Of a stretch of 64,000 nucleotides of DNA, positions 1 through 7,626 are shown in pieces. The DNA lies in NCBI GenBank assembly GCA_963724495.1, contig CAVRUZ010000005.1, positions 62,001-126,000 of the forward strand, written 5' to 3'. The notes under the pieces were generated by a model. The model was not told the origin of the DNA, did not search any database, and saw only the letters and a list, made by a program, of their open reading frames with translations. Numbering within the stretch: position 1 is the stretch's first letter; each line of letters starts with the position of its first letter. A program made the translations under genes and the position numbers. Origin of the DNA: CAVRUZ01 sp963724495. Lineage in GTDB: Bacteria; Actinomycetota; Actinomycetes; Propionibacteriales; DAIQRJ01.

Positions 1-147
1 CGGGCCGGTCTGGAAGTGGCAGTAGATCGGGTCGTCCGGCGGCCAGTGGCTCTCGGCGGGCAGTTCCAGGATCGACTCGTACCAGGCGATCGCACGGTCC
101 AGGTCGCTCACATTGACCCGTACGTGCTCCAGTCGCGGCGCATCCAT
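1..147 (-). CDS. VOC/glyoxalase-family protein, partial (C-terminus outside window)
   Basis: Only the first 49 codons lie in the window; the gene runs off the left edge. The start ATG at 147 gives a protein beginning MDAPRLEHVRVNVSDLDRAI, followed by a Trp-Tyr-Glu (WYESIL) helix. This is the standard opening of vicinal-oxygen-chelate proteins, where the first beta strand carries a metal-ligand His (here LEHVRVNV) and is followed by the LDRAIAWYE helix. The family includes glyoxalases, dioxygenases and resistance proteins, so no substrate can be named. It is co-oriented with the DinB-like gene at 186-737, whose stop is 38 bases upstream. Confidence 0.75.
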   Translation of the reverse strand, partial: MDAPRLEHVRVNVSDLDRAIAWYESILELPAESHWPPDDPIYCHFQTGP

Positions 148-185
148 GGCGACAACGTAGGGGACATCCCCGACATCGGATTCGG

Positions 186-737
186 TCAGGGCGTGCGCCC
201 GATGAAGCCGAGCATGCGGGTCTGCACATCGGCATCCTCGGGGACCTCGACGCGTGGGCCGTACTGCCCGCTCTGCCGCATCAGCTCTTCAACCGGCTCC
301 ATGCCCCGGAGCAGTTCTTCGCACCTGGCCGGATCGAGATGCTCGTCCTGGCCGGTGGCTCGGGCCAGATCCCAGGTGTGCATGAAGACGTCGCCAGAGT
401 AGAAATCGTGAATAGCGCGGTCGAGGGGGACGTCACCGACGTGCCGGTTGCTGAGGACTTTGTCGGCCGTAGCGGGGTCGTCGAGTAGGGCCTGGACGGC
501 GTCGTTGTGCACTGCCCAGGCCTGCACCGGGTCGTCGTCGACCGACGGACCCTTGGGCAGATCGATGCCGGCGCCGGCCTCGAGGAAGGCCGGGAACCAC
601 TCGACGAGGTGGCGCACCACATCGCGCGCGACCCAGCCGTCGACCGGTGCGGGGTTGTCCCAGGCGCCCGGCGAGACGCCGTTGACGCGTTCGGTGAACA
701 CGCCGGCGATCGTGCGGTGCTCGTCTGCGTAGGACAC
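186..737 (-). CDS. DinB/TIGR03086-like metal-binding protein
   Basis: 183-aa protein of the DinB / mycothiol-dependent maleylpyruvate isomerase N-terminal fold, a four-helix bundle that binds a divalent metal through His residues. Visible landmarks are the GWVARDVVRHLVEW helix (a metal His in VRHL, typical of this family) and the GDVFMHTWDLARATG segment with the second His. I chose the GTG at 737 because GGGAGG lies six bases upstream; the upstream ATG at 782 has no such site. Many actinobacterial members are thiol-dependent enzymes or uncharacterised, so the reaction is unknown. Its downstream neighbour is the partial VOC gene, likely in the same transcript. Confidence 0.8.
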   Translation of the reverse strand: MSYADEHRTIAGVFTERVNGVSPGAWDNPAPVDGWVARDVVRHLVEWFPAFLEAGAGIDLPKGPSVDDDPVQAWAVHNDAVQALLDDPATADKVLSNRHVGDVPLDRAIHDFYSGDVFMHTWDLARATGQDEHLDPARCEELLRGMEPVEELMRQSGQYGPRVEVPEDADVQTRMLGFIGRTP

Positions 738-1020
738 GTGGGACCTCCCTGGGTGCCTGAGCATCCTGGCCGACTCCACCAAGCGGAGGCAAGGCCGGTC
801 AGCGGGTACTAGGTCACTCGTGACCGTCGTCGAGGAGGCGGATTCGTCTCCGTCAAAATCGCTCTCAGGCAGCGAGCTGGGACCTTTAAGTCATCTAGAT
901 CACTAGACTCGACTGACTTAGTGGCACTTTCTCACCAAGAATGGTTGGAAGCGCGGCCGCGTGTCGGGCTGGTTGATCGTGAGTCCTGCGCCGCAAGGTC
1001 TAGTTATCTGACAGACTTAG
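738..1020. promoter_or_regulatory. Divergent intergenic region with short dyads
   Basis: 283-bp gap between the divergent DinB-like and Rrf2 genes. It holds two perfect dyads: GGTCAC-TC-GTGACC at 812-825 and TCTAG-ATCA-CTAGA at 894-907. A related half, TCTAGTTATCT, lies at 1002-1012 just before the Rrf2 start. The AT-rich TCTAG elements stand out in this GC-rich DNA and could be an autoregulatory Rrf2 operator; that is inference. No ORF in the gap looks real. Confidence 0.35.
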
Positions 1021-1482
1021 ATGGTGAGAGTCTCCGCGAAAGCCGACTATGCCCTGCGCGCATTGATCGAACTGGCGAGTCGCGAGGACGGCGCGGCGGT
1101 GAGCGCCGAGGAACTCGGACGACTCCAGGCGATCCCCTACGGCTTCCTCCAGTCGATCCTGGCCGATCTGCGACGGGCCGGTGTTGTGGTCAGCCAGCGT
1201 GGGCAGTCCGGTGGCTGGCGCATCGACGGTGACGCGGCCAGCGTGAGCGTGGCCGACGTCATCCGGGCAGTGGACGGACCCTTGGTCAGCATTCACGGCT
1301 TGCGCCCGGAAGCCGTGTCCTACAACGACTCGGCTGAGGTGCTCCAGCATGTCTGGATCGCCGCCCGGACGAGCCTGCGCACCGTCTTGGAGGGGGTGAC
1401 GGTTCGCGCCCTCGCCGACGGCAAGCTGCCCAGGGCCGTCACGTCACGTACGAAGTCCGAGGACGACTGGCAGTCCCACTAG
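1021..1482 (+). CDS. Rrf2-family transcriptional regulator lacking cluster cysteines
   Basis: 153-aa winged-helix regulator. The N-terminus (VSAKADYALRALIELA) and the ELGRLQAIPYGFLQSILADLRRAG recognition region, followed by the QRGQSGGWRI wing, are diagnostic of Rrf2/IscR/NsrR proteins. NsrR and IscR bind an Fe-S cluster through three Cys in the region after the wing; this protein has no Cys at all, so it cannot carry such a cluster and must respond to something else (compare cysteine-poor CymR-type members). The ATG at 1021 has no Shine-Dalgarno and lies ten bases after a TTATCT box, suggesting a very short or absent leader. It is followed by the MerR-kinase fusion gene but has its own terminator-free spacing of 63 bp. 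Confidence 0.85.
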   Translation: MVRVSAKADYALRALIELASREDGAAVSAEELGRLQAIPYGFLQSILADLRRAGVVVSQRGQSGGWRIDGDAASVSVADVIRAVDGPLVSIHGLRPEAVSYNDSAEVLQHVWIAARTSLRTVLEGVTVRALADGKLPRAVTSRTKSEDDWQSH

Positions 1483-1507
1483 GCCAGCACCGGTAGCGCA
1501 ATAAGGG

Positions 1508-1545
1508 TTGCATCTGACGCTGCGGCAGGTCCTAGCGTCATCGGC
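1508..1545 (+). promoter_or_regulatory. MerR-type promoter with 19-bp spacer and central dyad
   Basis: A -35 TTGCAT (1508-1513) and a -10 TAGCGT (1533-1538) are separated by 19 bp, the over-long spacing typical of MerR-activated promoters. A perfect dyad, TGACGCT (1515-1521) and AGCGTCA (1534-1540), sits between and over the -10. Transcription predicted 7-8 bases after the -10 would start at the ATG at 1546, making the mRNA leaderless. This fits autoregulation by the MerR domain encoded immediately downstream. Confidence 0.65.
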
Positions 1546-3024
1546 ATGGACACACCCTGGGGGATCGGAGACCTCGCGAGCGCGGCAGGTGTCACGGTGC
1601 GGACGCTGCGTCATTACGAGCAGGTCGGCCTGCTCGACGAGCCGCAACGGTCGAGCGGCATGCACCGCCGCTACACCGATGCCGATGTCGAACGCCTGTA
1701 TCGGATCGTCGCTCTCCGCAGCCTGGGTCTCAGCCTCGATGCCATCGCGACCGCCTTGGACGGCACTGCGCCGCAGCTGCTGGAGCTGATGCACCGTCAG
1801 TTGAGCCAGGTCGACGAGCGGATCGAGCAGGACCGGCGCCTGCGTGAACGCCTCCGCGCCATCACCGCCGCGTTCCCCACCACCGGGCAGCCGGCGGCCG
1901 CCACCCTTCTCGACCTCATGGAGCTGATCAGGATGACCGACACCACCACTGTTCAGGTCGAGCGGCTGCTGCGGTCAGGTGGTCACCTGACGACCGGCCA
2001 CATCACCAACGTGACCAGGGCGGAACTCACCGGAGACAACTCCCGGATCACGCGGCTCCTCCTCGAGTACTCGACTGAGGCCGATCCGGCGGACGCACCA
2101 CCGCGACTGCTGCTCAAGGAGAACCTTCCGATTGCCTGGGCCGTTGCAGCCGGTGCCCAGGAGGTCACGTTCTACCGCACGATCGCCGGCCTCGCTGATC
2201 ATCCTGACCTGGTTCCGACGAGCTGGGGCGCCGCCTACGACATGGTGTCCGGCGACTCGCAGATCCTGCTGGCCGACCTGTCGGACTCACACCACCGCGC
2301 GACGCGGGACCGCGACGCCCAGGTCGCCGGCGACGTGCCTTCCGACGAGACGTGTGACCAGGTCATCGACACGTTGGCACGGCTGCACGCCTACTGGTGG
2401 GACCACCCGCTGCTTCGGGACGGCCTGTTTCCTCTGCTGGACTTCAACGGTGATCAGGCGCGCTGGGTCGCCTACGAGCAGCACCGCCGCAGGTCATGGG
2501 AATCGGTGAGTGCGGGCGCGCACCCGGTGCCGCCGGCCCAGCGCGCCGCGGTCGAACAGGTGCTCTCGGGATTCGGTCGTCATTGGGACGCCTACATGCG
2601 GGATCGGGTCGCCGATCGACGAGCGCTCACACTCATGCACGGAGACACGTACTTCGTGAACTTCCTTGTTCCGAACGACAAATCGACTGCCTCACCGGTA
2701 CTCCTCGACTGGCAGTGTCCCACCGGCAACATCGGAGCCTTCGATCTGGCCAATCTGTGCACGACATTCTGGACCGGCGAGCAACGCCGCGAAGGCGGCC
2801 GCGAGCAGCGCATGCTGGCGCGCTATCACGCGGAACTCCTCGCCCGAGGCATCAGCGACTACTCGTGGGCCGACCTCTGCAACGACTACCGGGCCGGCAT
2901 CATCTACTGGCTGTTGGTGCCGATCCAGGACGCCCACGACGGTGCCGCGCCGACGTACTGGGCGCCGAAACTCACCTGCCTCACCGAGGCATTCCACGAC
3001 TGGGACTGCCAGTCCCTCCTCTAG
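1546..3024 (+). CDS. MerR-family HTH fused to APH/EcK-like phosphotransferase
   Basis: 492-aa two-part protein. Residues about 4-75 form a MerR winged helix (IGDLASAAGVTVRTLRHYEQ, then GLLDEPQRSSGMHRRYTDAD), followed by a charged helical linker at about 80-110. Residues about 130-492 are a protein-kinase-like small-molecule phosphotransferase. The catalytic loop HGDTYFVN has its His at residue 365, and the metal-binding LDWQ has its Asp at 388, followed by GAFDLANL. These match the aminoglycoside/ecdysteroid-kinase-like superfamily (HxDxxxxN plus DxQ/DxD), with all key residues kept. The MerR half likely binds its own promoter while the kinase half serves as sensor or as a resistance enzyme; the substrate is unknown. 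The frame is intact from 1546 to the stop, so the fusion is not a frameshift artefact. Confidence 0.85.
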   Translation: MDTPWGIGDLASAAGVTVRTLRHYEQVGLLDEPQRSSGMHRRYTDADVERLYRIVALRSLGLSLDAIATALDGTAPQLLELMHRQLSQVDERIEQDRRLRERLRAITAAFPTTGQPAAATLLDLMELIRMTDTTTVQVERLLRSGGHLTTGHITNVTRAELTGDNSRITRLLLEYSTEADPADAPPRLLLKENLPIAWAVAAGAQEVTFYRTIAGLADHPDLVPTSWGAAYDMVSGDSQILLADLSDSHHRATRDRDAQVAGDVPSDETCDQVIDTLARLHAYWWDHPLLRDGLFPLLDFNGDQARWVAYEQHRRRSWESVSAGAHPVPPAQRAAVEQVLSGFGRHWDAYMRDRVADRRALTLMHGDTYFVNFLVPNDKSTASPVLLDWQCPTGNIGAFDLANLCTTFWTGEQRREGGREQRMLARYHAELLARGISDYSWADLCNDYRAGIIYWLLVPIQDAHDGAAPTYWAPKLTCLTEAFHDWDCQSLL

Positions 3025-3053
3025 GGCACGGCGCAGCACCTGGCGGTCCCGTC

Positions 3054-3096
3054 GCCGGTCGGGACACGACAAACCTGTTGTCGTATCCCGGCCGGC
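3054..3096 (+). terminator. Strong hairpin after the MerR-kinase gene
   Basis: Inverted repeat with 19-bp arms (3054-3072 and 3078-3096), a five-base loop ACCTG and about two mismatches or wobbles; the core is CGACAA...TTGTCG. It lies 30 bp after the stop at 3024 and 17 bp before the next start. No U-run follows, which is common for actinobacterial terminators, but an operator or attenuator role for the downstream nucleotidyltransferase is equally possible. Confidence 0.5.
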
Positions 3097-3112
3097 GTCT
3101 CAGGCTGACGAC

Positions 3113-4009
3113 ATGACCGGGTCCTCATGGCGGCACGAGATCGCACGTGCACTGGCAGACGCCTTCGCCGTCAACTCGGCCGTCGAGGCGATCTTCCTCG
3201 GCGGCAGCACGGCGCGTGGACAGGCTGACCAGTTCAGCGACATCGAGATCGCGATCTTCTGGGGACGCGCCCCGACGAAGCCAGAACGCGCGCAGGCAAT
3301 CGCGGCTGCCGGCGGACAGCTTCACCTCCAGTACGAACCCGAGGGCATCTACTGGGAGGACAGCCTGTTCGTCGGGCACGACGCCGCCGGCAGCCCGCAG
3401 AGCGGCCAGTTCGTCGAGATGAGCCACATCCGCACGACGGAGATCGACCGGCTCCTCGACCGGCTCGAGACCGATCCCGACCCGCACGAGGACGTCCTGA
3501 ACCTGCTGTCGGGAATCGACGATTCCGTTGCCCTGCACGGAATCGAGCGGATAGAGCGTTGGCGTGGCATCGTCAGGAGCTATCCGGACGAGCTGGCCCG
3601 GGCGGTCGTCCGACGCCACGGGCAGATCGAGTTCTTCGGGCAATGGGAGATGCTGGTCGCGCGCGGCAACCATCCCGGTCCGCTGCAGGCCCATTTCTGG
3701 AACATCCAGCAGCACGTGCTGCAGATGCTCCTGGCCGTGAACCGCCGCTATCCACTGGGCTACAAGTTCCTCGACTCGATCTTCGAGCGCTGCGCGGTGG
3801 CACCGGAGCGGTTCGCCGAGCGCTTCCACTCGGTCTCCACGCTGCCCCCTGACCGAGCGGCCGGGGAGTTGCAGGCGCTCGTCCACGAGACCTACGACCT
3901 GGTCGAGCAGCACGTACCGGGCCTCGATCCGGGCCAGGTCGAGCAGTGGCGTATCTGGTTCGCCTACACACGCCCGCGCTGGGACCGAATGCCTGACGGC
4001 TGGCGTTGA
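3113..4009 (+). CDS. Nucleotidyltransferase-fold protein
   Basis: 298-aa protein whose N-terminus carries the polymerase-beta-type nucleotidyltransferase signature: IFLGGSTARGQADQFSDIEI at about residues 26-45, i.e. GGS followed by a D-x-E pair that binds Mg2+. The C-terminal half is alpha-helical and resembles the accessory domain of stand-alone nucleotidyltransferases related to aminoglycoside/lincosamide adenylyltransferases. ATG at 3113 is the first in-frame start after the hairpin. The substrate is unknown. It is one of several NTase or small-molecule kinase genes in the first 12.5 kb. Confidence 0.75.
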   Translation: MTGSSWRHEIARALADAFAVNSAVEAIFLGGSTARGQADQFSDIEIAIFWGRAPTKPERAQAIAAAGGQLHLQYEPEGIYWEDSLFVGHDAAGSPQSGQFVEMSHIRTTEIDRLLDRLETDPDPHEDVLNLLSGIDDSVALHGIERIERWRGIVRSYPDELARAVVRRHGQIEFFGQWEMLVARGNHPGPLQAHFWNIQQHVLQMLLAVNRRYPLGYKFLDSIFERCAVAPERFAERFHSVSTLPPDRAAGELQALVHETYDLVEQHVPGLDPGQVEQWRIWFAYTRPRWDRMPDGWR

Positions 4010-4018
4010 CCGCCGGGG

Positions 4019-5052
4019 CTATTCCTCGCCAGGGATCGCCCGGTGGCGCTGGGCGATCGCCGGCGCGCCGTAGGGATAGTCGTCCGCTCGCGGCGCACTG
4101 ACCTCTGCGAGTCGGGCGAGCTGTTCCGGACCGAGTTCCACGTCGACCGCGCCCATGTTGTCGGCGAGCTGCTCGACGTTGCGGGCACCGAGGATCACCG
4201 AAGTCACGGCCGGCTGGGCGGCCACCCACGCCAGGGCGACCTGAGCCGAGGTCGCGCCGAGCTCCTTGGCGACCGCGCCGACCGCCTCGATGACGTCCCA
4301 GGTGCGTGACTGGGCATTGCGTGGTTCCCACGCCTCCATGCCGCGCTGCGGGTTGTCGCCGAGGCGGGATGCGCCTTCCGGCGTGACGTCTCGCTGGTAC
4401 TTCCCGGTCAGCCAGCCGCCGGCCAGTGGCGACCACGGCAGCAGGCCCATTCCCGCGTCCTGGCAGGCGGCCACGATCTCGTGCTCGATCCCGCGGACCA
4501 GCAGGTTGTAGTGCGGCTGCAGGGTGACCGGCCGGGTCCAGCCGTGACTCCGAGCCGTCTCGGCGGCCTTGGTGACCTGCCACCCGAGGTAGTTCGAGAA
4601 GCCGTAGTAGCAGATCTTCCCGGCGCGGACGGCGTCGTCGAGGAAGCGCAACGTCTCCTCGATCGGCGTCAATCCGTCCCACGCGTGCATCTGGTACAGG
4701 TCGATCCGGTCCGTGCCGAGACGGGTCAGGGAGGCGTCGAGGGCATCCTGCAGGTGGCGGCGGGACAGAGCCCAGATCGTTCGGACCGTCGCCCTTGGCG
4801 AACCGGCCCTTGGTGGCCAGCACGATCTGGGCCGCCTCGGCTCGGGTGAGCGGCGAGCCAGCGCCCGATGATCTCCTCCGAGGCTCCACCGCTGTAGACG
4901 TCGGCGGTGTCGACGAAGTTGCCGCCCGCTTCGACGAACGCCTCCAGGATGGCGCCGGACGTCGCCTCGTCGGCCTCCGACCCGAACGTCATCGTGCCGA
5001 GACACTGCGCGGACACGACCGTGCCGCTGTTGCCGAGGGTCCGGTATTCCAT
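4019..5052 (-). pseudogene. Aldo/keto reductase, two frameshifts
   Basis: An AKR-family NAD(P)H oxidoreductase is readable only by joining three frames. Frame one from ATG 5052 gives MEYRTLGNSGTVVSAQCLGT and the Asp-Tyr pair of DTADVYSGG. The middle piece (about 4860-4775) gives the lysine segment IVLATKGRFAKGDGP. The last piece gives RIDLYQMHAWD with the catalytic His, then FSNYLGWQ, GILPWSPLAGGWLTGKY-like and SVILGARN motifs to the stop at 4019. The full Asp-Tyr-Lys-His tetrad is therefore encoded, and both shifts are in the same direction (one base extra or two lost). Either it is a recent pseudogene or the sequence has indel errors. It would otherwise be a normal class of about 340 aa. 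Confidence 0.8.
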
Positions 5053-5074
5053 GGCGCAGATCCTCCCATCCCGT

Positions 5075-5131
5075 CGAGAGGGCGCCATCTGTGGTCCGGA
5101 CGGCGATCAGGCAGCAGATTGCGCCCACTCG
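5075..5131. repeat. Dispersed palindrome R1, copy 1
   Basis: Imperfect inverted repeat: left arm 5075-5094 begins CGAGAGGGCGC, right arm 5111-5131 ends TTGCGCCCACTCG. The right arm plus the following GATCGGC matches the second copy at 33541-33603 almost base for base. It sits between divergent genes (aldo-keto reductase and the Pro-rich protein), so it is not simply a terminator. It resembles a REP/MITE-like intergenic element. Confidence 0.65.
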
Positions 5132-5221
5132 ATCGGCAGTCGACTGGCTTGGAACCGAATGCCACTGCGACGCGTCAGAGGGCTGTCGTGGTGCACGACG
5201 CGAGCCGAAGAGGTGACCCGC

Positions 5222-6025
5222 ATGACCCAGTACCGGCGGACCAGCAGAAGTGCGCGGGTGGCTGTTGCCTCAGCCGCGATCGTGGCTCTTTCCCTCGTGG
5301 GATATGGCACTGCAGCCACTGCCCTTGCGCCCCCGTCACGGTCGCTCGGAACGGAGCCCGCCTTGGACATTGCCGGTGCACCCGAGCCCGCGTCGGTCAC
5401 CAACGGTGGCGACTTCACGAAAGGCGAGGACAGCGAAAAGCCGGCTGTCACCGGTCAGACCCGGAAGGTCGTCGTCCAGGATTGCGGCTTCGATGCGCCG
5501 ACCACGACCCGGCCCGAGGCCCCAGTGAAGCCATCCAAGGACATTCGGCCGGCCCCGACGACCCAGACCGACCCGTCGACCGGCGCCGAACCCGCTCCGC
5601 CTGTCCGCGCTGATGGTCGGAAGGACGTGAAGGCCGCCCGACCCGGTGTTGTCGCGCTACCGGAACTGCGCGAAGGCCGCAACGGAGTCAAAGGATTCGT
5701 AGCCGCACCCGAGTGTGTTGTGCCGGAGCCTGTCGCCAAGCCCCCGGTGGCGAAGCGGCCGACGGTGACGGTCTGCCCCGACCCGGCGACGGACCCGCCG
5801 GCGGGCAGCGGTGGCGGTTCGCAGGCTCAACCGAACCCGGGCGGTGTGACCGAGCCGGCCGACGCACAGCCCGAGGACCAGCCGGTGGGCGACTCGTCAC
5901 CGAGCTGCGTTGACCCTGACACCCCGGTCACCAACGGCGACCCGGAGCCGGCAATCGACCTGCCGGCGGTTCCAGGCGATGACGTCGCGGCTCGCGAAGC
6001 GGGAGCCTCCGGCTCGTCCAAGTGA
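5222..6025 (+). CDS. Proline/threonine-rich secreted protein, unknown function
   Basis: 267-aa protein with a basic N-terminus (MTQYRRTSRSAR) and a hydrophobic segment VAVASAAIVALSLVGYGTAA at about 13-32, fitting a signal peptide or anchor. The rest is low-complexity Pro/Ala/Asp/Thr/Glu, with TTRPEAP and TTQTDPSTGAEP stretches. Four isolated cysteines (QDCG, PECV, TVCP, PSCV) occur in the tail, an even number that could form disulfides outside the cell. I recognise no domain. A GTG nine bases upstream is an alternative start. Function unknown; likely envelope-associated. Confidence 0.6.
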   Translation: MTQYRRTSRSARVAVASAAIVALSLVGYGTAATALAPPSRSLGTEPALDIAGAPEPASVTNGGDFTKGEDSEKPAVTGQTRKVVVQDCGFDAPTTTRPEAPVKPSKDIRPAPTTQTDPSTGAEPAPPVRADGRKDVKAARPGVVALPELREGRNGVKGFVAAPECVVPEPVAKPPVAKRPTVTVCPDPATDPPAGSGGGSQAQPNPGGVTEPADAQPEDQPVGDSSPSCVDPDTPVTNGDPEPAIDLPAVPGDDVAAREAGASGSSK

Positions 6026-6044
6026 CCAGGTCCAGGCTTCGGCG

Positions 6045-6566
6045 TCAGCGCTGGAAGCGCCAGCGAGTAGCGCCGTTGGGCTCCGCGGTCGCGACGCCAA
6101 CAACGGTGTGGAACGGGAACCGGTACACCTGCCACGGCGGCGGTCCGGCGCTCGGAGCGCTGAACGGTGCAGTCAACGCGTCCCCCTCGACCTTGGCCGG
6201 CCAGCCACCGTCGCGGTAACCAGCCGCCACCCGCTCGAGCGTCTCGGGCTCGGTCACCAGCTCGACGGAGCCATCGAGCACCAGGTCGATACCCGGCAGG
6301 CTGACCGCGATCGTGCAGCGAGGGTTGGCCGCGAGGTCGCGCGCCTTGCGTGTGCCCGGGCCGGCGGTGAAGTACAGGGCATCGTCCAGCCACTGCGCGC
6401 CGATTCCGGCGGCATGCGGCGTGCCGTCGGAGCGACAGGTGCCGAGGAAGTGCGTCACCTCGGTCGTCGGGTCGGCCGCCAGCGCGGCGCGGGCCCTCTC
6501 CCACTCCAGCGGAGCATCTCCGTAGCGGTCCAGGTTCGTGGTCTGGGAAGGTGTCAGATCGCTCAT
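6045..6566 (-). CDS. Pyridoxamine 5'-phosphate oxidase-fold (FMN/F420) protein
   Basis: 173-aa split-barrel flavin-binding-type protein. Features include HFLGTCRSDGTPHAAGIGAQW (first strands of the barrel), LYFTAGPGTRKARDLAANPR (the TRKxRNLxxNP phosphate-binding helix shared with PNPOx-like/F420-dependent reductases) and a C-terminal WQVYRFPFHTVV strand. Such proteins bind FMN, F420 or haem; which one cannot be decided here. ATG 6566 was taken over ATG 6581 because the former starts the conserved MSDLTPSQ sequence. Convergent with the Pro-rich gene, 19 bp apart. Confidence 0.75.
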   Translation of the reverse strand: MSDLTPSQTTNLDRYGDAPLEWERARAALAADPTTEVTHFLGTCRSDGTPHAAGIGAQWLDDALYFTAGPGTRKARDLAANPRCTIAVSLPGIDLVLDGSVELVTEPETLERVAAGYRDGGWPAKVEGDALTAPFSAPSAGPPPWQVYRFPFHTVVGVATAEPNGATRWRFQR

Positions 6567-6651
6567 GCCCCAATAGACCACGCGCGGGCGGCGAAGTCAT
6601 CGGTGCCTCGAGGGCATCGGGCCTGGGCGGCGGCTCGTCGGGACGGGCAAT

Positions 6652-6720
6652 AGTGGCCGCCAGACGACCGAATCCCAGCCGAGGAACGCCTCCTGCGGAT
6701 GTGGCGGCCACTTCTGCTCG
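6652..6720. repeat. Dispersed palindrome R2, copy A
   Basis: Perfect 11-bp arms AGTGGCCGCCA (6652-6662) and TGGCGGCCACT (6702-6712), about 39 bp apart. The right arm continues as TTCTGCTCG to 6720, and the 19-bp string TGGCGGCCACTTCTGCTCG recurs identically at 35878-35896. It lies in a divergent intergenic region. Confidence 0.6.
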
Positions 6721-6779
6721 CCTCGTGGTCGCACGTGGTGCTTTAGTGCTGACTGCTTGCCAACGACGGGAGTCCCAGC

Positions 6780-7625
6780 ATGCGCGTTGTCGTGACCGGC
6801 GGATCGGGACGGGCCGGACAGTGGGTTGTTCGACTCCTGGCGGAGGCAGGCCACGACGTCGTCAACTTCGATGTGGTCCAGCGACCCGAGCTGGAGCTGC
6901 CGGGTCAGTTCTGCCGGGTCGAGCTCGAGGATGCCGGCAAGGTCTATGACGCGCTGTTCCAGTTCCGCCCCGAGGGCATCTGTCACCTGGCGGCGAACCC
7001 CGCTCCGAGTGGTCAGGCGCAGATCGACGTCTTCGGCAACAACGTCCTGAGTGCCTACAACCTCATGCAGGCGGCTGGTGACCTCGGGGTCTCCCGGTTC
7101 GTCTACGCCTCGAGCGAGATGGCGACGGGACTCCTGACCGACGGGACGGTTCCCTCGCGGATTCCCTTCGACGAGACCGAGCGGTACCCGTCACCGAACG
7201 CGTATGCCCTGAGCAAGTACCTCAGCGAGGTGATCGCCGACTCGCTCGCGATCCGCTATCCACAGACGGCATGGGTCGGGCTCCGCATCAACAACGTCAT
7301 CCCGCCCGACGCCTACGACCGGTTCCGGGACGAGTGGGACGACCCAGGTCGGAGCAAGGGCAACTTCTGGAGCTACATCGACGCACGCGACGTCGGCACC
7401 GCCTATCGCGCCGCCCTGGAAGGCACGAGCAGCGGGCACGAGGTGTGTCTGATCGCCGCGGCAGACACGCGCGCGAAGCGAGGACTACGCGAGCTCATGG
7501 CGGAGTTCTACGACGGCTACGACAGCTTCGCGAGCGACTACGAGGACCCGACGTCCGCCTTCGACTGCGCCAAGATGCGGGCACTGTTCGGCTGGACACC
7601 GACCTACAGCTGGCGCGACCTGTAG
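6780..7625 (+). CDS. NAD(P)-dependent epimerase/dehydratase (extended SDR)
   Basis: 281-aa Rossmann oxidoreductase. The N-terminal MRVVVTGGSGRAGQWVVRLL contains the GxxGxxG nucleotide loop of extended SDRs. A catalytic YALSK (Tyr-x3-Lys) follows FDETERYPSPN, and VYASSEMA supplies the active-site Ser. The NFWSYIDARDVGTAYRAALE segment is the usual C-terminal cofactor/substrate region. Closest in style to nucleoside-diphosphate-sugar epimerases and uronate dehydrogenases; the substrate cannot be named. Preceded by GGGAG at a short distance from ATG 6780. Confidence 0.85.
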   Translation: MRVVVTGGSGRAGQWVVRLLAEAGHDVVNFDVVQRPELELPGQFCRVELEDAGKVYDALFQFRPEGICHLAANPAPSGQAQIDVFGNNVLSAYNLMQAAGDLGVSRFVYASSEMATGLLTDGTVPSRIPFDETERYPSPNAYALSKYLSEVIADSLAIRYPQTAWVGLRINNVIPPDAYDRFRDEWDDPGRSKGNFWSYIDARDVGTAYRAALEGTSSGHEVCLIAAADTRAKRGLRELMAEFYDGYDSFASDYEDPTSAFDCAKMRALFGWTPTYSWRDL

Positions 7626-7626
7626 G

